NCBI GenBank assembly: GCA_965232015.1
Contig: OZ246946.1
Span: 1,612,001 to 1,676,000, forward strand
DNA: 64,000 bases
Origin: JAJEAO01 sp963667635
GTDB lineage: Bacteria; Acidobacteriota; Vicinamibacteria; Marinacidobacterales; Marinacidobacteraceae
Direction: 5' to 3'
Shown here: piece by piece, positions 26,274-34,419 of the stretch
Layout of the letters: each line of letters opens with the position of its first letter
Position numbering within the stretch: the stretch's first letter is position 1
Notes under the pieces: model-generated
The model's input: only the letters and a program-made list of their open reading frames with translations
What the model was told of the DNA's origin: nothing
The model's database searches: none
Translations under genes and position numbers: made by a program

Positions 26274-27673
26274 GGTTCCGGCTCCCGGCGAGCGCCCTCG
26301 GGGCGGCCCTCCTGCTCGGCGGGTGCGGCGGAGCGGCCGGCGTCGCCCCGTCGGGGGATTCGCGCCACCTCGTGCTCGTCACCGTGTCGTCGCTGCGCAG
26401 CGACCACCTGGGGATCGCCGGCTACCCGCGCAACGCCACCCCGCGGCTGGACCTGTTCGGCGCCGCGGGAGCGGTTCTGACCGAAGGGATCACGCCGTGG
26501 CCCGAGACCGGCCGGGCGGCCGCCGCCGCGCTCACCGGCATGGCCCCGGCGCGCATCGCGGCCGGGGATCCGGCGCGGCTCCTCCCGGGACCGACCCTCG
26601 CCGGGATGCTCTCTTCCGCCGGCTACCGGACCCGGGCGGCGGTCACCCATCCGGCGCTCGCCGCCGAACTGGGCTTCAACGCCGGGTTCGACGAGTACCA
26701 CGAAGGGCTGGGGTCGGCCTCGGCGGTGGCCGACTTCGCCGAGCAGGCGCTGGCCGAGCCCGAACCGGCGGGCGGCGGCGCGCCCCTGTTCCTGTGGCTC
26801 CACATCTCCGACCCCGAACCGCCGCATCCGGAATCCTCCGACGAACCGGGCTGGGACGACGGCCTCACCCCGGAGGGGCCCCGGTTCCGATCCGGTCCGA
26901 CCCCGACTTCCGCAGCGACGCCGGACTCCGCGGGCGGCTACGGGGAGGCGGTGGACCGGTACGACGCCGCCATCGGAGCCGTGGACCTCGCCACCGGACG
27001 CATTCTGGATGCGGTGGCGGAGGGGCCGGCGGCGGGCGAGACGCTCGTGATCGTGGCCGGCCTCCACGGCGAATCGCTCGGCGAACACGGCGCCGTGTTC
27101 GCGCGGCCCCGGGGGCTGTTCCAGGAGACGCTCGGTGTCCCGATCCTGCTGGGATGGCCGGGAGCGGAGGCGGATCGTTTCCCCGCCGAGGTGCGGTTCA
27201 CCGGGACGGTGAGCCTCGCCGACATCGCGCCCACCGCGCTGGATCTCCTCGGCGCCGGCTCCGCGCTGCCCGACCCCCGGCCCGCGGGCTACCTGGGGAA
27301 GTCCCTGGTCCCGGCCCTCGCCGGGCAGGATCCGCGCCCCCACCGCCGCCTCTATTCGCAGACGGCGGCCGGGCTGTTCTCGGTCTTCGACGGGCGGCTC
27401 CGGATGCTGAGGATCCCGGCCCCTGGAGGGGAGCCGGCGGTCTTCGCGCTGTTCAACCTCGTCCGCGATCCGAACGAAGCGGAAAACCGCTACCTCGAGG
27501 GGCGGATGACGACGGAGCCGCTCCGCGCCCAGCTTGAAACCCGGCGCATCCAGTCGGTCGCGTGGATTCAGGAGAGCGAACGCGCGGCCGGCGGCCCGAC
27601 GCCCCTCTCTCCGGAGCTGCGCGAAGCGCTCGCCGCCCGCGGCTACCAGGTCGCCGCCGGCGAAGACCCGTAA
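26270..27673 (+). CDS. degenerate sulfatase / alkaline-phosphatase-superfamily lipoprotein
   Basis: Protein of 467 residues with a lipobox (LLLGGCGG, Cys at residue 19) and the overall plan of periplasmic sulfatases: LVTVSSLRSDHLGIAGYPRNATPRLD, a middle FLWLHISDPEPPH and a late VIVAGLHGESLGEHG. Metal and catalytic positions are altered. The first metal Asp (normally VDTLRADH) is Ser40, the Asp of the DHGE motif is Leu265, and the nucleophile region (normally TxPSHxSLLTG) reads TPWPETGRAAAAALTG. It is therefore probably non-catalytic. It starts at ATG 26270, overlapping tsaE by four bases. Confidence 0.72.
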   Translation: MRFRLPASALGAALLLGGCGGAAGVAPSGDSRHLVLVTVSSLRSDHLGIAGYPRNATPRLDLFGAAGAVLTEGITPWPETGRAAAAALTGMAPARIAAGDPARLLPGPTLAGMLSSAGYRTRAAVTHPALAAELGFNAGFDEYHEGLGSASAVADFAEQALAEPEPAGGGAPLFLWLHISDPEPPHPESSDEPGWDDGLTPEGPRFRSGPTPTSAATPDSAGGYGEAVDRYDAAIGAVDLATGRILDAVAEGPAAGETLVIVAGLHGESLGEHGAVFARPRGLFQETLGVPILLGWPGAEADRFPAEVRFTGTVSLADIAPTALDLLGAGSALPDPRPAGYLGKSLVPALAGQDPRPHRRLYSQTAAGLFSVFDGRLRMLRIPAPGGEPAVFALFNLVRDPNEAENRYLEGRMTTEPLRAQLETRRIQSVAWIQESERAAGGPTPLSPELREALAARGYQVAAGEDP

Positions 27674-27679
27674 CCGCGG

Positions 27680-28240
27680 TCAGGGGCCGGCCCGGAGAAA
27701 CGTCATCGAATTCCCGCTGGGGAAGAAGAGCGTCATCCGGTCCCCCTCGACCTCGGTCCGACAGGGCTCCCGATGCCCCTCGGCCGCCTCGGCGAAGGAC
27801 CTCGACGCCATCCGGAGCGGCGCTTCCGGAAGCGGATCCACCGCGTCCCCGGCCGAGAGATGCCACGCATGGGTGAGGACCAGGTCTTCGCCCTCGCGGA
27901 ACCACTGGCCTCCCTCCGCCGATCCCCGCTGCGGGGTTCCGTCGGCCCCGACCACGAAGAAGAGCACGAACCACTCGCCCGGCGTCCCCGGGTCGAAGCG
28001 GATCCGTCCGTCCACCGTCAGCTCCGCCGGCGTCTCGCCTCCGATCCGATAGGTCCGGGGACGCCAGGCGCCAGCGATCGGATCGTCGGCCGCGGCCTCC
28101 ACCTCCGGTTGCGGGACGTTCCCTTCCGGTGGCGCGCCGCCGGCGACAGGAGGGATCGCCCACCAGGCGGCGAGCGCCGCCGCGGCGATCCGGTGGCGGC
28201 GGGGGGACGGGAAAACGGCGGGGAACGGAGAACGGGTCAC
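27680..28240 (-). CDS. predicted secreted protein, unknown function
   Basis: A 186-residue protein with a hydrophobic N-terminal segment (AAAALAAWWAIPPVAGGA) consistent with a signal peptide. The mature part resembles small lipocalin-like beta proteins: it begins IAGAWRPRTYRIGGE and later has GRIRFDPGTPGEWFVLFFVV and RMTLFFPSGNSMTFLRAGP. That resemblance is a pattern impression. It converges on the degenerate sulfatase gene (six bases apart) and is divergent from the TatT gene. Confidence 0.6.
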   Translation of the reverse strand: MTRSPFPAVFPSPRRHRIAAAALAAWWAIPPVAGGAPPEGNVPQPEVEAAADDPIAGAWRPRTYRIGGETPAELTVDGRIRFDPGTPGEWFVLFFVVGADGTPQRGSAEGGQWFREGEDLVLTHAWHLSAGDAVDPLPEAPLRMASRSFAEAAEGHREPCRTEVEGDRMTLFFPSGNSMTFLRAGP

Positions 28241-28279
28241 GGTCGAAGGCTACCCGGATGGTTGAAGTAACCTCTTCCC

Positions 28280-29263
28280 GTGCGCCAGGAACCGCATTCC
28301 CCGCCGGTGGGGGCGCGCCGGACCGGGCGGGAAGGCGTGGCGCGGCCGCTCGCCCGCTCCGGCGCCCTGGTCGCGGTGGCGCTCGCGGCGGCGGCCTCCG
28401 GTTGTTCGCTGGTCACCAGCGTGGCGGTGAACTCGCTCGCCGAAGTGCTCGCCGAGGGCGAGGCGGTGTATCGCTCCGATGACGATCTCGAACTCGTGGG
28501 GCAGGCCCTCGCCTTCAATCTGAAGACCGTCGAGTCGCTCCTGCTTCAGGAGCCCGATCATCGGCTGATGCTCCTCTCCGCCACCAAGGGCTTCGCGCTC
28601 TACGCCTATGCGGTCGTGGAGCCGGATCTGTTCACGCTGGACTTCACCCAGTTCGACGAAGAGCAGGCGATTCGGGCCCGCGCGGCCCGGCTCTACGAGC
28701 GCTCCCGGGACTTCGGTCTGCGCGGGCTCGAGACGAGGCATCCCGGAATCGGCGGCCGGCTGAGCCGCGACCCGTGGGCCGCCGCCGCCGAGCTCGATAT
28801 CGAAGACGCCGGACTCGCCCTCTGGACCGGGACCGCGACCGGGGCGTGGATCGCGATGAACACCGCCGATCCGGAGGCCACCAGCGACCTCGCGGTCATG
28901 GGAGCGCTGCTCGAGCGGGTTCTCGAGCTGGATCCGATGGTGGAGGACGGGGTCGCCTACGACTACCTGAGCCTCTACGAGGCGATCCGGCCGGGCGGCT
29001 CGCTCGATCGCGCCCGCGAGCTGTGGGAGCGCGCGCTCGAGATCGGCCCGGAGCGGCATCCGGTCCTGTGGACGAACTGGGCCGAGAGCGGCTCCATCGC
29101 CACCGGCGACCGGCAGGAGTTCGAGCGGCTTCTCCGCCAGACCCTCGACTACGACATCCACTCCGAGCCGGGCGCCCGGCTGCTGAACCGGGTGGCGCAA
29201 CAGCGCGCCGCCTGGCTCCTCTCACGCACCGACGACTATTTCCTCGACGAAGAAGAGGACTGA
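28280..29263 (+). CDS. TRAP transporter-associated lipoprotein, TatT family
   Basis: Alpha-helical lipoprotein of up to 327 residues, homologous to the trimeric TatT (T component) that partners a TRAP substrate-binding protein in spirochaetes. The lipobox is AAAASGCSLV. TPR-like helices follow, with SLYEAIRPGGSLDRARELWERAL near the end. The start GTG 28280 is uncertain; GTG 28337, with GGGAAGG just upstream, would place the lipobox nearer the N-terminus. Next gene is the TRAP binding protein, 11 bases on. Confidence 0.85.
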   Translation: MRQEPHSPPVGARRTGREGVARPLARSGALVAVALAAAASGCSLVTSVAVNSLAEVLAEGEAVYRSDDDLELVGQALAFNLKTVESLLLQEPDHRLMLLSATKGFALYAYAVVEPDLFTLDFTQFDEEQAIRARAARLYERSRDFGLRGLETRHPGIGGRLSRDPWAAAAELDIEDAGLALWTGTATGAWIAMNTADPEATSDLAVMGALLERVLELDPMVEDGVAYDYLSLYEAIRPGGSLDRARELWERALEIGPERHPVLWTNWAESGSIATGDRQEFERLLRQTLDYDIHSEPGARLLNRVAQQRAAWLLSRTDDYFLDEEED

Positions 29264-29274
29264 GGCACAAGAAC

Positions 29275-30294
29275 ATGAAGGCCGCCATCCGAGCCGCCGC
29301 CGCCACCCTGGCGGCGACGCTGTGTTTCCAGGCCAGCGCGGAGGCGCAGGTCAACCTGCGCCTCGCCACCCTCGCGCCCAACGGGTCGAGCTGGCACGTC
29401 ACCCTGCGGAAGATGGCCGCCGATATCGGTCGGGACACCGACGGCGAGGTACGCCTCCGGATCATCGGCGGCGGGTCCGCCGGCGACGAATCCGACATGA
29501 TCCGGAAGATGCGGATCGGGCAGGTCCAGATGGCGGCGGTCTCGAATGTCGGGCTCTCGGAACTGGATCCGAGCGCGTGGACGCTGTCCATCCCGATGGT
29601 GTTCGCCGACTACGAAGAATGGGATCACGTTCGCGACGTCATGAATCCTTCCCTCGGAGAAGCCTTCCAGGAGCACGGATTCCGGGCTCTGGCGTGGGCC
29701 GACGTGGGCTGGCTCCACTTCTTCTCCAGCGAGCCGGTTCGCACCGTCGAGGACCTGAAAGGGCTGCGGCTCGCGGGCGCGGCCGGAGATCCGACCGCGC
29801 TGGATCTGCTGCGCTGGGCCGGCTTCGACCCGGTCCAGGTGAACTCCGTGGAGCTGGTCAGCGGTTTTCAGACCGGCCTGGTCGAAGCCGCCCCGCTTCC
29901 GATCGCCTACGCCGAAGGCTCGCAGGTGTATCGGTCGGCGAAATTCATGAACAGCCTGCGATGGGCGCCGCTCCAGGCGGCGCTCATCATCCACGACAAC
30001 GGCTGGGAGCGCCTCACGCCGGAGCAGCAGGCGATCGTGTCCCGGCACGCCGACGCCGCCGCGACCACCTTCCGCTCCTCGAATCGGGACACCGAGGCGA
30101 AGTCGCTGGCCGCCATGAAGCGCCGCGACCTCGAAGTCGTGGAGGCCTCCGACCAGTTCCGAGCCGAGTGGGAGCGCCTCGCGGAGGATCTGATTCCCAT
30201 GGTGCGCGAGCAGCTCGTCCCCGGCCCGGTGCTCGACCGGGTGATCCGGATCCGCGACGAATTCCGCGCGGGCGCCGGCGGCTCCGGGCGCTGA
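29275..30294 (+). CDS. TRAP transporter substrate-binding protein (DctP family)
   Basis: Periplasmic solute receptor of 339 residues with a cleavable signal (ending ASAEAQ). Family-typical segments are LRLATLAPNGSSWH, IPMVFADYEEWDHVRD, VEDLKGLRLA and the ligand-gating region DPVQVNSVELVSGFQTGLVEAAP. In characterised TRAP receptors an arginine binds the carboxylate, and R at KGLRLAG fits that place. It lies between the TatT lipoprotein and the fused permease, completing a TatT-P-QM system. Confidence 0.92.
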   Translation: MKAAIRAAAATLAATLCFQASAEAQVNLRLATLAPNGSSWHVTLRKMAADIGRDTDGEVRLRIIGGGSAGDESDMIRKMRIGQVQMAAVSNVGLSELDPSAWTLSIPMVFADYEEWDHVRDVMNPSLGEAFQEHGFRALAWADVGWLHFFSSEPVRTVEDLKGLRLAGAAGDPTALDLLRWAGFDPVQVNSVELVSGFQTGLVEAAPLPIAYAEGSQVYRSAKFMNSLRWAPLQAALIIHDNGWERLTPEQQAIVSRHADAAATTFRSSNRDTEAKSLAAMKRRDLEVVEASDQFRAEWERLAEDLIPMVREQLVPGPVLDRVIRIRDEFRAGAGGSGR

Positions 30295-30319
30295 GACCGG
30301 GGCGCCGCCCTCCGAGTCC

Positions 30320-30358
30320 CAGCTTGCCGAGTCCTCGCTTGCCGAGTCCTCGCTTGCG
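30320..30358. repeat. short tandem repeat between TRAP genes
   Basis: CTTGCCGAGTCCTCG occurs twice in tandem, with a preceding and a following partial unit. It lies in the short gap between the binding-protein gene and the permease gene. Role unknown. Confidence 0.6.
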
Positions 30359-30391
30359 GAGCACGGCGCCGCCTCGTCGTCGAGGCCGCGC

Positions 30392-32218
30392 GTGAGCGCG
30401 GCGGCCGGCTCCCCGCCGGGGCGGCTCGCCGTCTTCGAGGACGCGGTCTCGGTGACCGCGCTCCTTCTGATGGCGGCCATCCCGATCGCGGAGGCGGCGA
30501 TCCGGCCGTTCTTCCCCACCGGGATCCCGGGCTCCCAGATGTGGGTCCCGCACCTCGCGCTGTGGGTCGGATTTCTCGGGGCGGCCGTCGCGGCGCGGCG
30601 GGGCGAACTGCTCTCCCTGACCGCCGGGCCGAGCGCCGCGCCCGAGCGGTGGAAGGCGTTCCTCGCCTCGCTCTCGGGCGTCGTCGGCGTGGCCGTCTCG
30701 GGGGTCCTCGCCTACGCCAGCGTCGTGCTCATCCTCGCCGAGTGGCGGGGCGGACGGGAGCTCGCGCTGGGCGTGCCGGTGTGGGCCGCCGAAGGGGTCA
30801 TGCCGCTCGGATTCCTGCTCATCGGCTGGCGGTTGTGGCGACGCATACCCACCGGGTGGGGAAAAGGGGTCGCGCTGCTGGGACTTGCCCTCCCGCTCCT
30901 CCTCCACGAAGGCGTCTTCGGGCTCGACCTCACCGAGTCGGGGATCGGTTTGCCGCTCGTCGCGTTGATCCTGGTGGCGGCCGCCTGCGGGGCGCCCATC
31001 TTCGTGGCGCTCGGGGGCGTGGCCGCGGTGCTGCTGTGGACGAACTGGGACCCCGTATCCGCGATTCCGGCGGAGGCCTACGGGATGGTGAGCAAGCCCA
31101 CGCTGCCCACGATCCCGCTGTTCACGCTCGCGGGCTACATCCTCGCCGAGGGGGGCGCGCCCCGACGGCTGGTGCGGCTGTTCCGGGGGCTGTTCGGATG
31201 GATGCCGGGCGGGGTGGCGGTGGTGGCGATCGTGGTTTCCGCGTTCTTCACCTCGTTCACCGGGGGGAGCGGCGTGACGATCCTCGCGATCGGCGGCCTC
31301 ATGTTCCCGATGCTGGCGGCGGATGGTCACCGGCCGCAGTTCTCCACCGGCCTCCTGACTTCGGCGGGATCCCTGGGCCTCCTGTTCCCGCCGTCGCTGG
31401 CCGTGATCCTCTACGGCCTCGTCGCCGAAGTCGAGATCCAGCGGCTGTTCGTGGCCGGATTCGCGCCGGCGATCCTCGAGATCGCGCTGGTCGCCGGGTT
31501 CGCGATCTTCGTCACCCGCCGGCTGAAGGCGGACACGACCCCGTTCCGGTGGCGCGCGGCGTGGTCGGCGCTGTGGGAGGCGAAGTGGGAGGCGGCGATT
31601 CCGGTCCTGGTGCTGGGAGTGGTCCTCGGAGGGCTCGCCACCCTGGTCGAGGCGGCGGCGATCACGGTGCTGTATGCGCTGTTCGTGGAGTTCGTGGTCC
31701 ACCGGGAGGGCAAGACCTTCGGCGACCTGGTCCGGACCGGGGGCAACGCGGTCACCCTCATCGGCGGGGTGCTGCTCATCCTGGGGTGCGCGCTCGGCCT
31801 CACGAACTACCTCATCTTCGCCGACATCCCGGCGATGGCGGTGGACTGGGTGCAGTCGTTCGTGGAGTCACCGCTGTTCTTCCTGCTGCTCCTGAACCTG
31901 GTGCTCCTCGTCGCCGGGTGCCTCATGGACATCTACTCGGCGATCGTGGTCGTTGTCCCGCTCATCACCCCGCTCGGGCTCGCCTACGGCGTGGACCCGC
32001 TGCACCTCGGGATCATCTTCCTGACGAATCTGGAACTCGGCTACCTGACCCCGCCGGTGGGAATGAACCTGTTCCTCGCCTCCTACCGGTTCAAGAGGCC
32101 TCTCGGCGAGGTGTACCGGGCGGCGCTCCCCTTCCTCGCCATCCGCGCCGGGGCGGTGCTGCTGGTCACCTATGCGCCGTGGCTCACCCTGACCCTCCCG
32201 GCGCTCGTGTTCGACTGA
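30392..32218 (+). CDS. fused TRAP transporter permease (DctQ-DctM)
   Basis: Inner-membrane protein of 608 residues. The first about 170 residues form the four-helix DctQ-like small subunit. The remainder is a DctM large subunit with typical stretches PTIPLFTLAGYILAEGG, SAFFTSFTGGSGVTILAIGG, LLTSAGSLGLLFPPSLAVILYG and LELGYLTPPVGMNLFLAS. The fusion of Q and M is a known arrangement. The GTG start at 30392 follows 97 bases after the binding-protein gene; the spacer holds a tandem repeat. Substrate unpredicted. Confidence 0.93.
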   Translation: MSAAAGSPPGRLAVFEDAVSVTALLLMAAIPIAEAAIRPFFPTGIPGSQMWVPHLALWVGFLGAAVAARRGELLSLTAGPSAAPERWKAFLASLSGVVGVAVSGVLAYASVVLILAEWRGGRELALGVPVWAAEGVMPLGFLLIGWRLWRRIPTGWGKGVALLGLALPLLLHEGVFGLDLTESGIGLPLVALILVAAACGAPIFVALGGVAAVLLWTNWDPVSAIPAEAYGMVSKPTLPTIPLFTLAGYILAEGGAPRRLVRLFRGLFGWMPGGVAVVAIVVSAFFTSFTGGSGVTILAIGGLMFPMLAADGHRPQFSTGLLTSAGSLGLLFPPSLAVILYGLVAEVEIQRLFVAGFAPAILEIALVAGFAIFVTRRLKADTTPFRWRAAWSALWEAKWEAAIPVLVLGVVLGGLATLVEAAAITVLYALFVEFVVHREGKTFGDLVRTGGNAVTLIGGVLLILGCALGLTNYLIFADIPAMAVDWVQSFVESPLFFLLLLNLVLLVAGCLMDIYSAIVVVVPLITPLGLAYGVDPLHLGIIFLTNLELGYLTPPVGMNLFLASYRFKRPLGEVYRAALPFLAIRAGAVLLVTYAPWLTLTLPALVFD

Positions 32219-32242
32219 CCATCCCGGCGTAGGAGATCCCGG

Positions 32243-33505
32243 ATGGACTTCCAGATCGCGGAGGGGAGGAAGAAACGGAGGCGTCGCCGGCGGCTCGCGG
32301 TGACCGGGGGCGTCGTCCTCGCGCTGGCTGCGGTGTGGCTCCTCACCCGGCTCGCCGCCCCGGGCGCGCCGGAGGTGAGCCGCGCCACGCTGTGGACCGG
32401 GGTCGTCGAGCGGGGCGCGCTGGTGCGAGACGTGCGGGCGCCCGGCGTCCTCGCCGTGCCTCCGGAGGAGATCCGCTGGCTCGCGGCCGAGACCAGGGGC
32501 CGGGTCGAGGAGCGGCGCGTGCTGCCGGGCACCCCGGTCGAGGCCGACACGGTCCTGCTGGTGCTGTCGAACCCCGAGCTGGTGCAGCAGACCCGCGACG
32601 CCGAGCTACAGCTCCGGGCCGAGGAGGCCGACCTCCGGCGCCTTCGGGATCAGGTCCGGTCGGATCTCCTCGAACAGGAAAACGCCACCGGCGAGCTCGC
32701 GAACTCGGCGGCGAGCGCACGGCGCCGCGCCGAAGCCGACCGGCGACTGTTCGAGGCGGGGCTCGTCGGGGAGCTGATCCACCGCCGCAGCCGGGTGCGC
32801 GCCGAGGAACTCGACACGCGCCGCGGGCTCGAAGAGGAGCGGCTCGCCATCCTGCAAGAGTCCACCGAGGCCCAGCTCGCCTCCAAGGAGGCCACCGTGG
32901 CCCGCTACCGGGCCGTCTTCGTTCTGCGGGACCGCCAGCTCGCGGCGCTCACGGTGCCCGCCGGCCAAGCCGGCATCCTCCTGGAGCTTCCCGTCGAGGT
33001 CGGACAGGAAGTGAGTCCGGGGGAGAACCTGGCCCGGGTGGCCGACCCGCGCGGGCTGCGGGCGGTGCTGCGCGTGCCCGAGACCCGGGCGGGAGACCTC
33101 GCGCCCGGCCAGCGCGCCCGCGTGGACACCCGGAACGGAATCGTCGTCGGGACCGTCGTCCGGGTGGACCCGGCGGTCCGGGACGGGTCCGTCACGGTGG
33201 ATGTGGACTTCGAGGATCCCCTGCCCCGCGGCGCGCGCCCCGACCTGTCCGTGGATGGGACGATCGAGCTCGCCCGGATCCCGGATGCCCTCCATGTGGG
33301 CCGTCCCGCCTACGGGCAACCCGGGAGCACGGTCGGCCTGTTCCGGATCACGCCCGACGGCGCCGCGGCGGAGAGGGTTCCGGTGCGGCTCGGGCGCGGC
33401 TCGGTGAACCGGATCGAGGTGCTCGAGGGCCTCGCCGAGGGGGACGAGATCATCCTCTCCGACACCTCGGCCTGGGACGCCTGGGACACGATCCGACTCC
33501 GGTAG
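32243..33505 (+). CDS. HlyD/RND-type periplasmic adaptor (membrane fusion) protein
   Basis: Protein of 420 residues: a basic N-terminus (KKRRRRRR), one membrane anchor (about 18-40), a lipoyl half-motif, a coiled-coil hairpin of about 120 residues rich in Arg/Glu/Ala, the second lipoyl half (VPAGQAGILLELPVEVGQEV) and a beta-barrel domain. It would bridge an inner-membrane pump or ABC exporter to the outer membrane. No pump or outer-membrane channel gene is adjacent. It lies 24 bases after the TRAP permease and may be cotranscribed. Confidence 0.85.
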   Translation: MDFQIAEGRKKRRRRRRLAVTGGVVLALAAVWLLTRLAAPGAPEVSRATLWTGVVERGALVRDVRAPGVLAVPPEEIRWLAAETRGRVEERRVLPGTPVEADTVLLVLSNPELVQQTRDAELQLRAEEADLRRLRDQVRSDLLEQENATGELANSAASARRRAEADRRLFEAGLVGELIHRRSRVRAEELDTRRGLEEERLAILQESTEAQLASKEATVARYRAVFVLRDRQLAALTVPAGQAGILLELPVEVGQEVSPGENLARVADPRGLRAVLRVPETRAGDLAPGQRARVDTRNGIVVGTVVRVDPAVRDGSVTVDVDFEDPLPRGARPDLSVDGTIELARIPDALHVGRPAYGQPGSTVGLFRITPDGAAAERVPVRLGRGSVNRIEVLEGLAEGDEIILSDTSAWDAWDTIRLR

Positions 33506-33506
33506 T

Positions 33507-33711
33507 GTCGGGCGGGCCGGGGAGGGGGCCGGGAATCCGTTGGAACTGCGAAGGTGTGGACAGTCGGCGCTACAAGAACGGCCCCCTCCCCGACCCGCTC
33601 GGCGCTTCGCGCCTCTGATCGCAACCCTCGCTCCGCTCCAGGTTGCGATCAACGTCACTTTCTCTCTCGGAGAGGGAGGACGGATCCCCCCCTCTCCGAA
33701 CCTCTCCCCCC
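33507..33711 (+). repeat. dispersed intergenic repeat A, copy 2
   Basis: Inverted counterpart of the repeat at 1241-1457. Shared blocks include GTGGACAGTCGGCGCTAC, CCCGCTCGGCGCTTCGCGCC, CTCCGCTCCAGGTTGCGATC and TCTCTCGGAGAGG. It begins directly after the stop of the adaptor gene. Confidence 0.75.
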
Positions 33712-33718
33712 TCGGAGC

Positions 33719-33930
33719 GCCGGACTCCAGTCCGGCAATTCCCAAGCGAGCTGCCGGAGCGCCGGACCGCTGGCCCTGGTTCGACGATGACCTCGCCTAC
33801 CCGCAAGAGCCGTCCTCAGTGCACTTGCGAACTGGTGAAGAGTCCGGACTCCAGTCCGGCAATTCCCGGCCAGGGCCATGCCGAAGGGCTCGTCCGCGTT
33901 CGACGACGACCTCTCCGACCCGGCCGAAGC
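33719..33930. repeat. palindromic repeat B cluster with partial direct repeats
   Basis: Two units of GCCGGACTCCAGTCCGGC-type palindromes followed by AATTCCC (33719-33743 and 33842-33869). Each is followed by a TTCGACGATGACCTC or TTCGACGACGACCTC segment, so a unit of roughly 120 bases is imperfectly duplicated. No gene is supported between 33506 and 33965. Confidence 0.65.
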
Positions 33931-33965
33931 GCCGGTAAAGTCGCCCGGACCCTCGGAGGCCCCCG

Positions 33966-34400
33966 ATGCAACACGCCCACAAGATCTCCTGGATCCTCTT
34001 CGCCCTGCTTGCGGTGGGCACGATCCTGCTCTCGCTCGTCTCGGTCACCTCGGCGTACCTCGCCCGGGACACCGACCTGATCGCCGGCCGCTACACGCCA
34101 GCCGAAGTGGCGAACGGCGATGACGACCTCGCCGCCGCGCTCTCGGCTCGCCGGGGAACCGCCGCCGCCTACGGCCTCGGCTACGGCCTGCTGCTGCTCG
34201 GGATGACGCTCGCCTACCGGAAGGAGCGGCGGTGCTTCGGCTGGATCGTCATCGCCAGTCTCGCGAGCGCGGGCGTCGTCCTGCTCCGGGTGCCGACCCT
34301 CGGCGTCTCGTACGGACTCTTCGCCGGCACAGCGCCGCTCGCGCTCGTTCTGATCGCCGGCGCGCTCGGACTCGCCGACCGCCGCTCACGGACCGGGTAA
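33966..34400 (+). CDS. small membrane protein, unknown function
   Basis: A 144-residue protein with four predicted membrane helices: about residues 8-30, 66-82, 92-110 and 115-135, with a hydrophilic loop between the first two (ARDTDLIAGRYTPAEVANGD). No family recognised. The start ATGCAACACGCC has no strong ribosome site. It stands between repeat DNA and a convergent gene. Confidence 0.55.
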   Translation: MQHAHKISWILFALLAVGTILLSLVSVTSAYLARDTDLIAGRYTPAEVANGDDDLAAALSARRGTAAAYGLGYGLLLLGMTLAYRKERRCFGWIVIASLASAGVVLLRVPTLGVSYGLFAGTAPLALVLIAGALGLADRRSRTG

Positions 34401-34419
34401 GCGCTCCCGGCGAACGGGG

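Noticed and set aside
33510..33960. Possible CRISPR array because of repeated 25-30 base units
   Set aside because: Only two palindromic units with unequal spacing and no cas genes; they match the dispersed palindrome family B.
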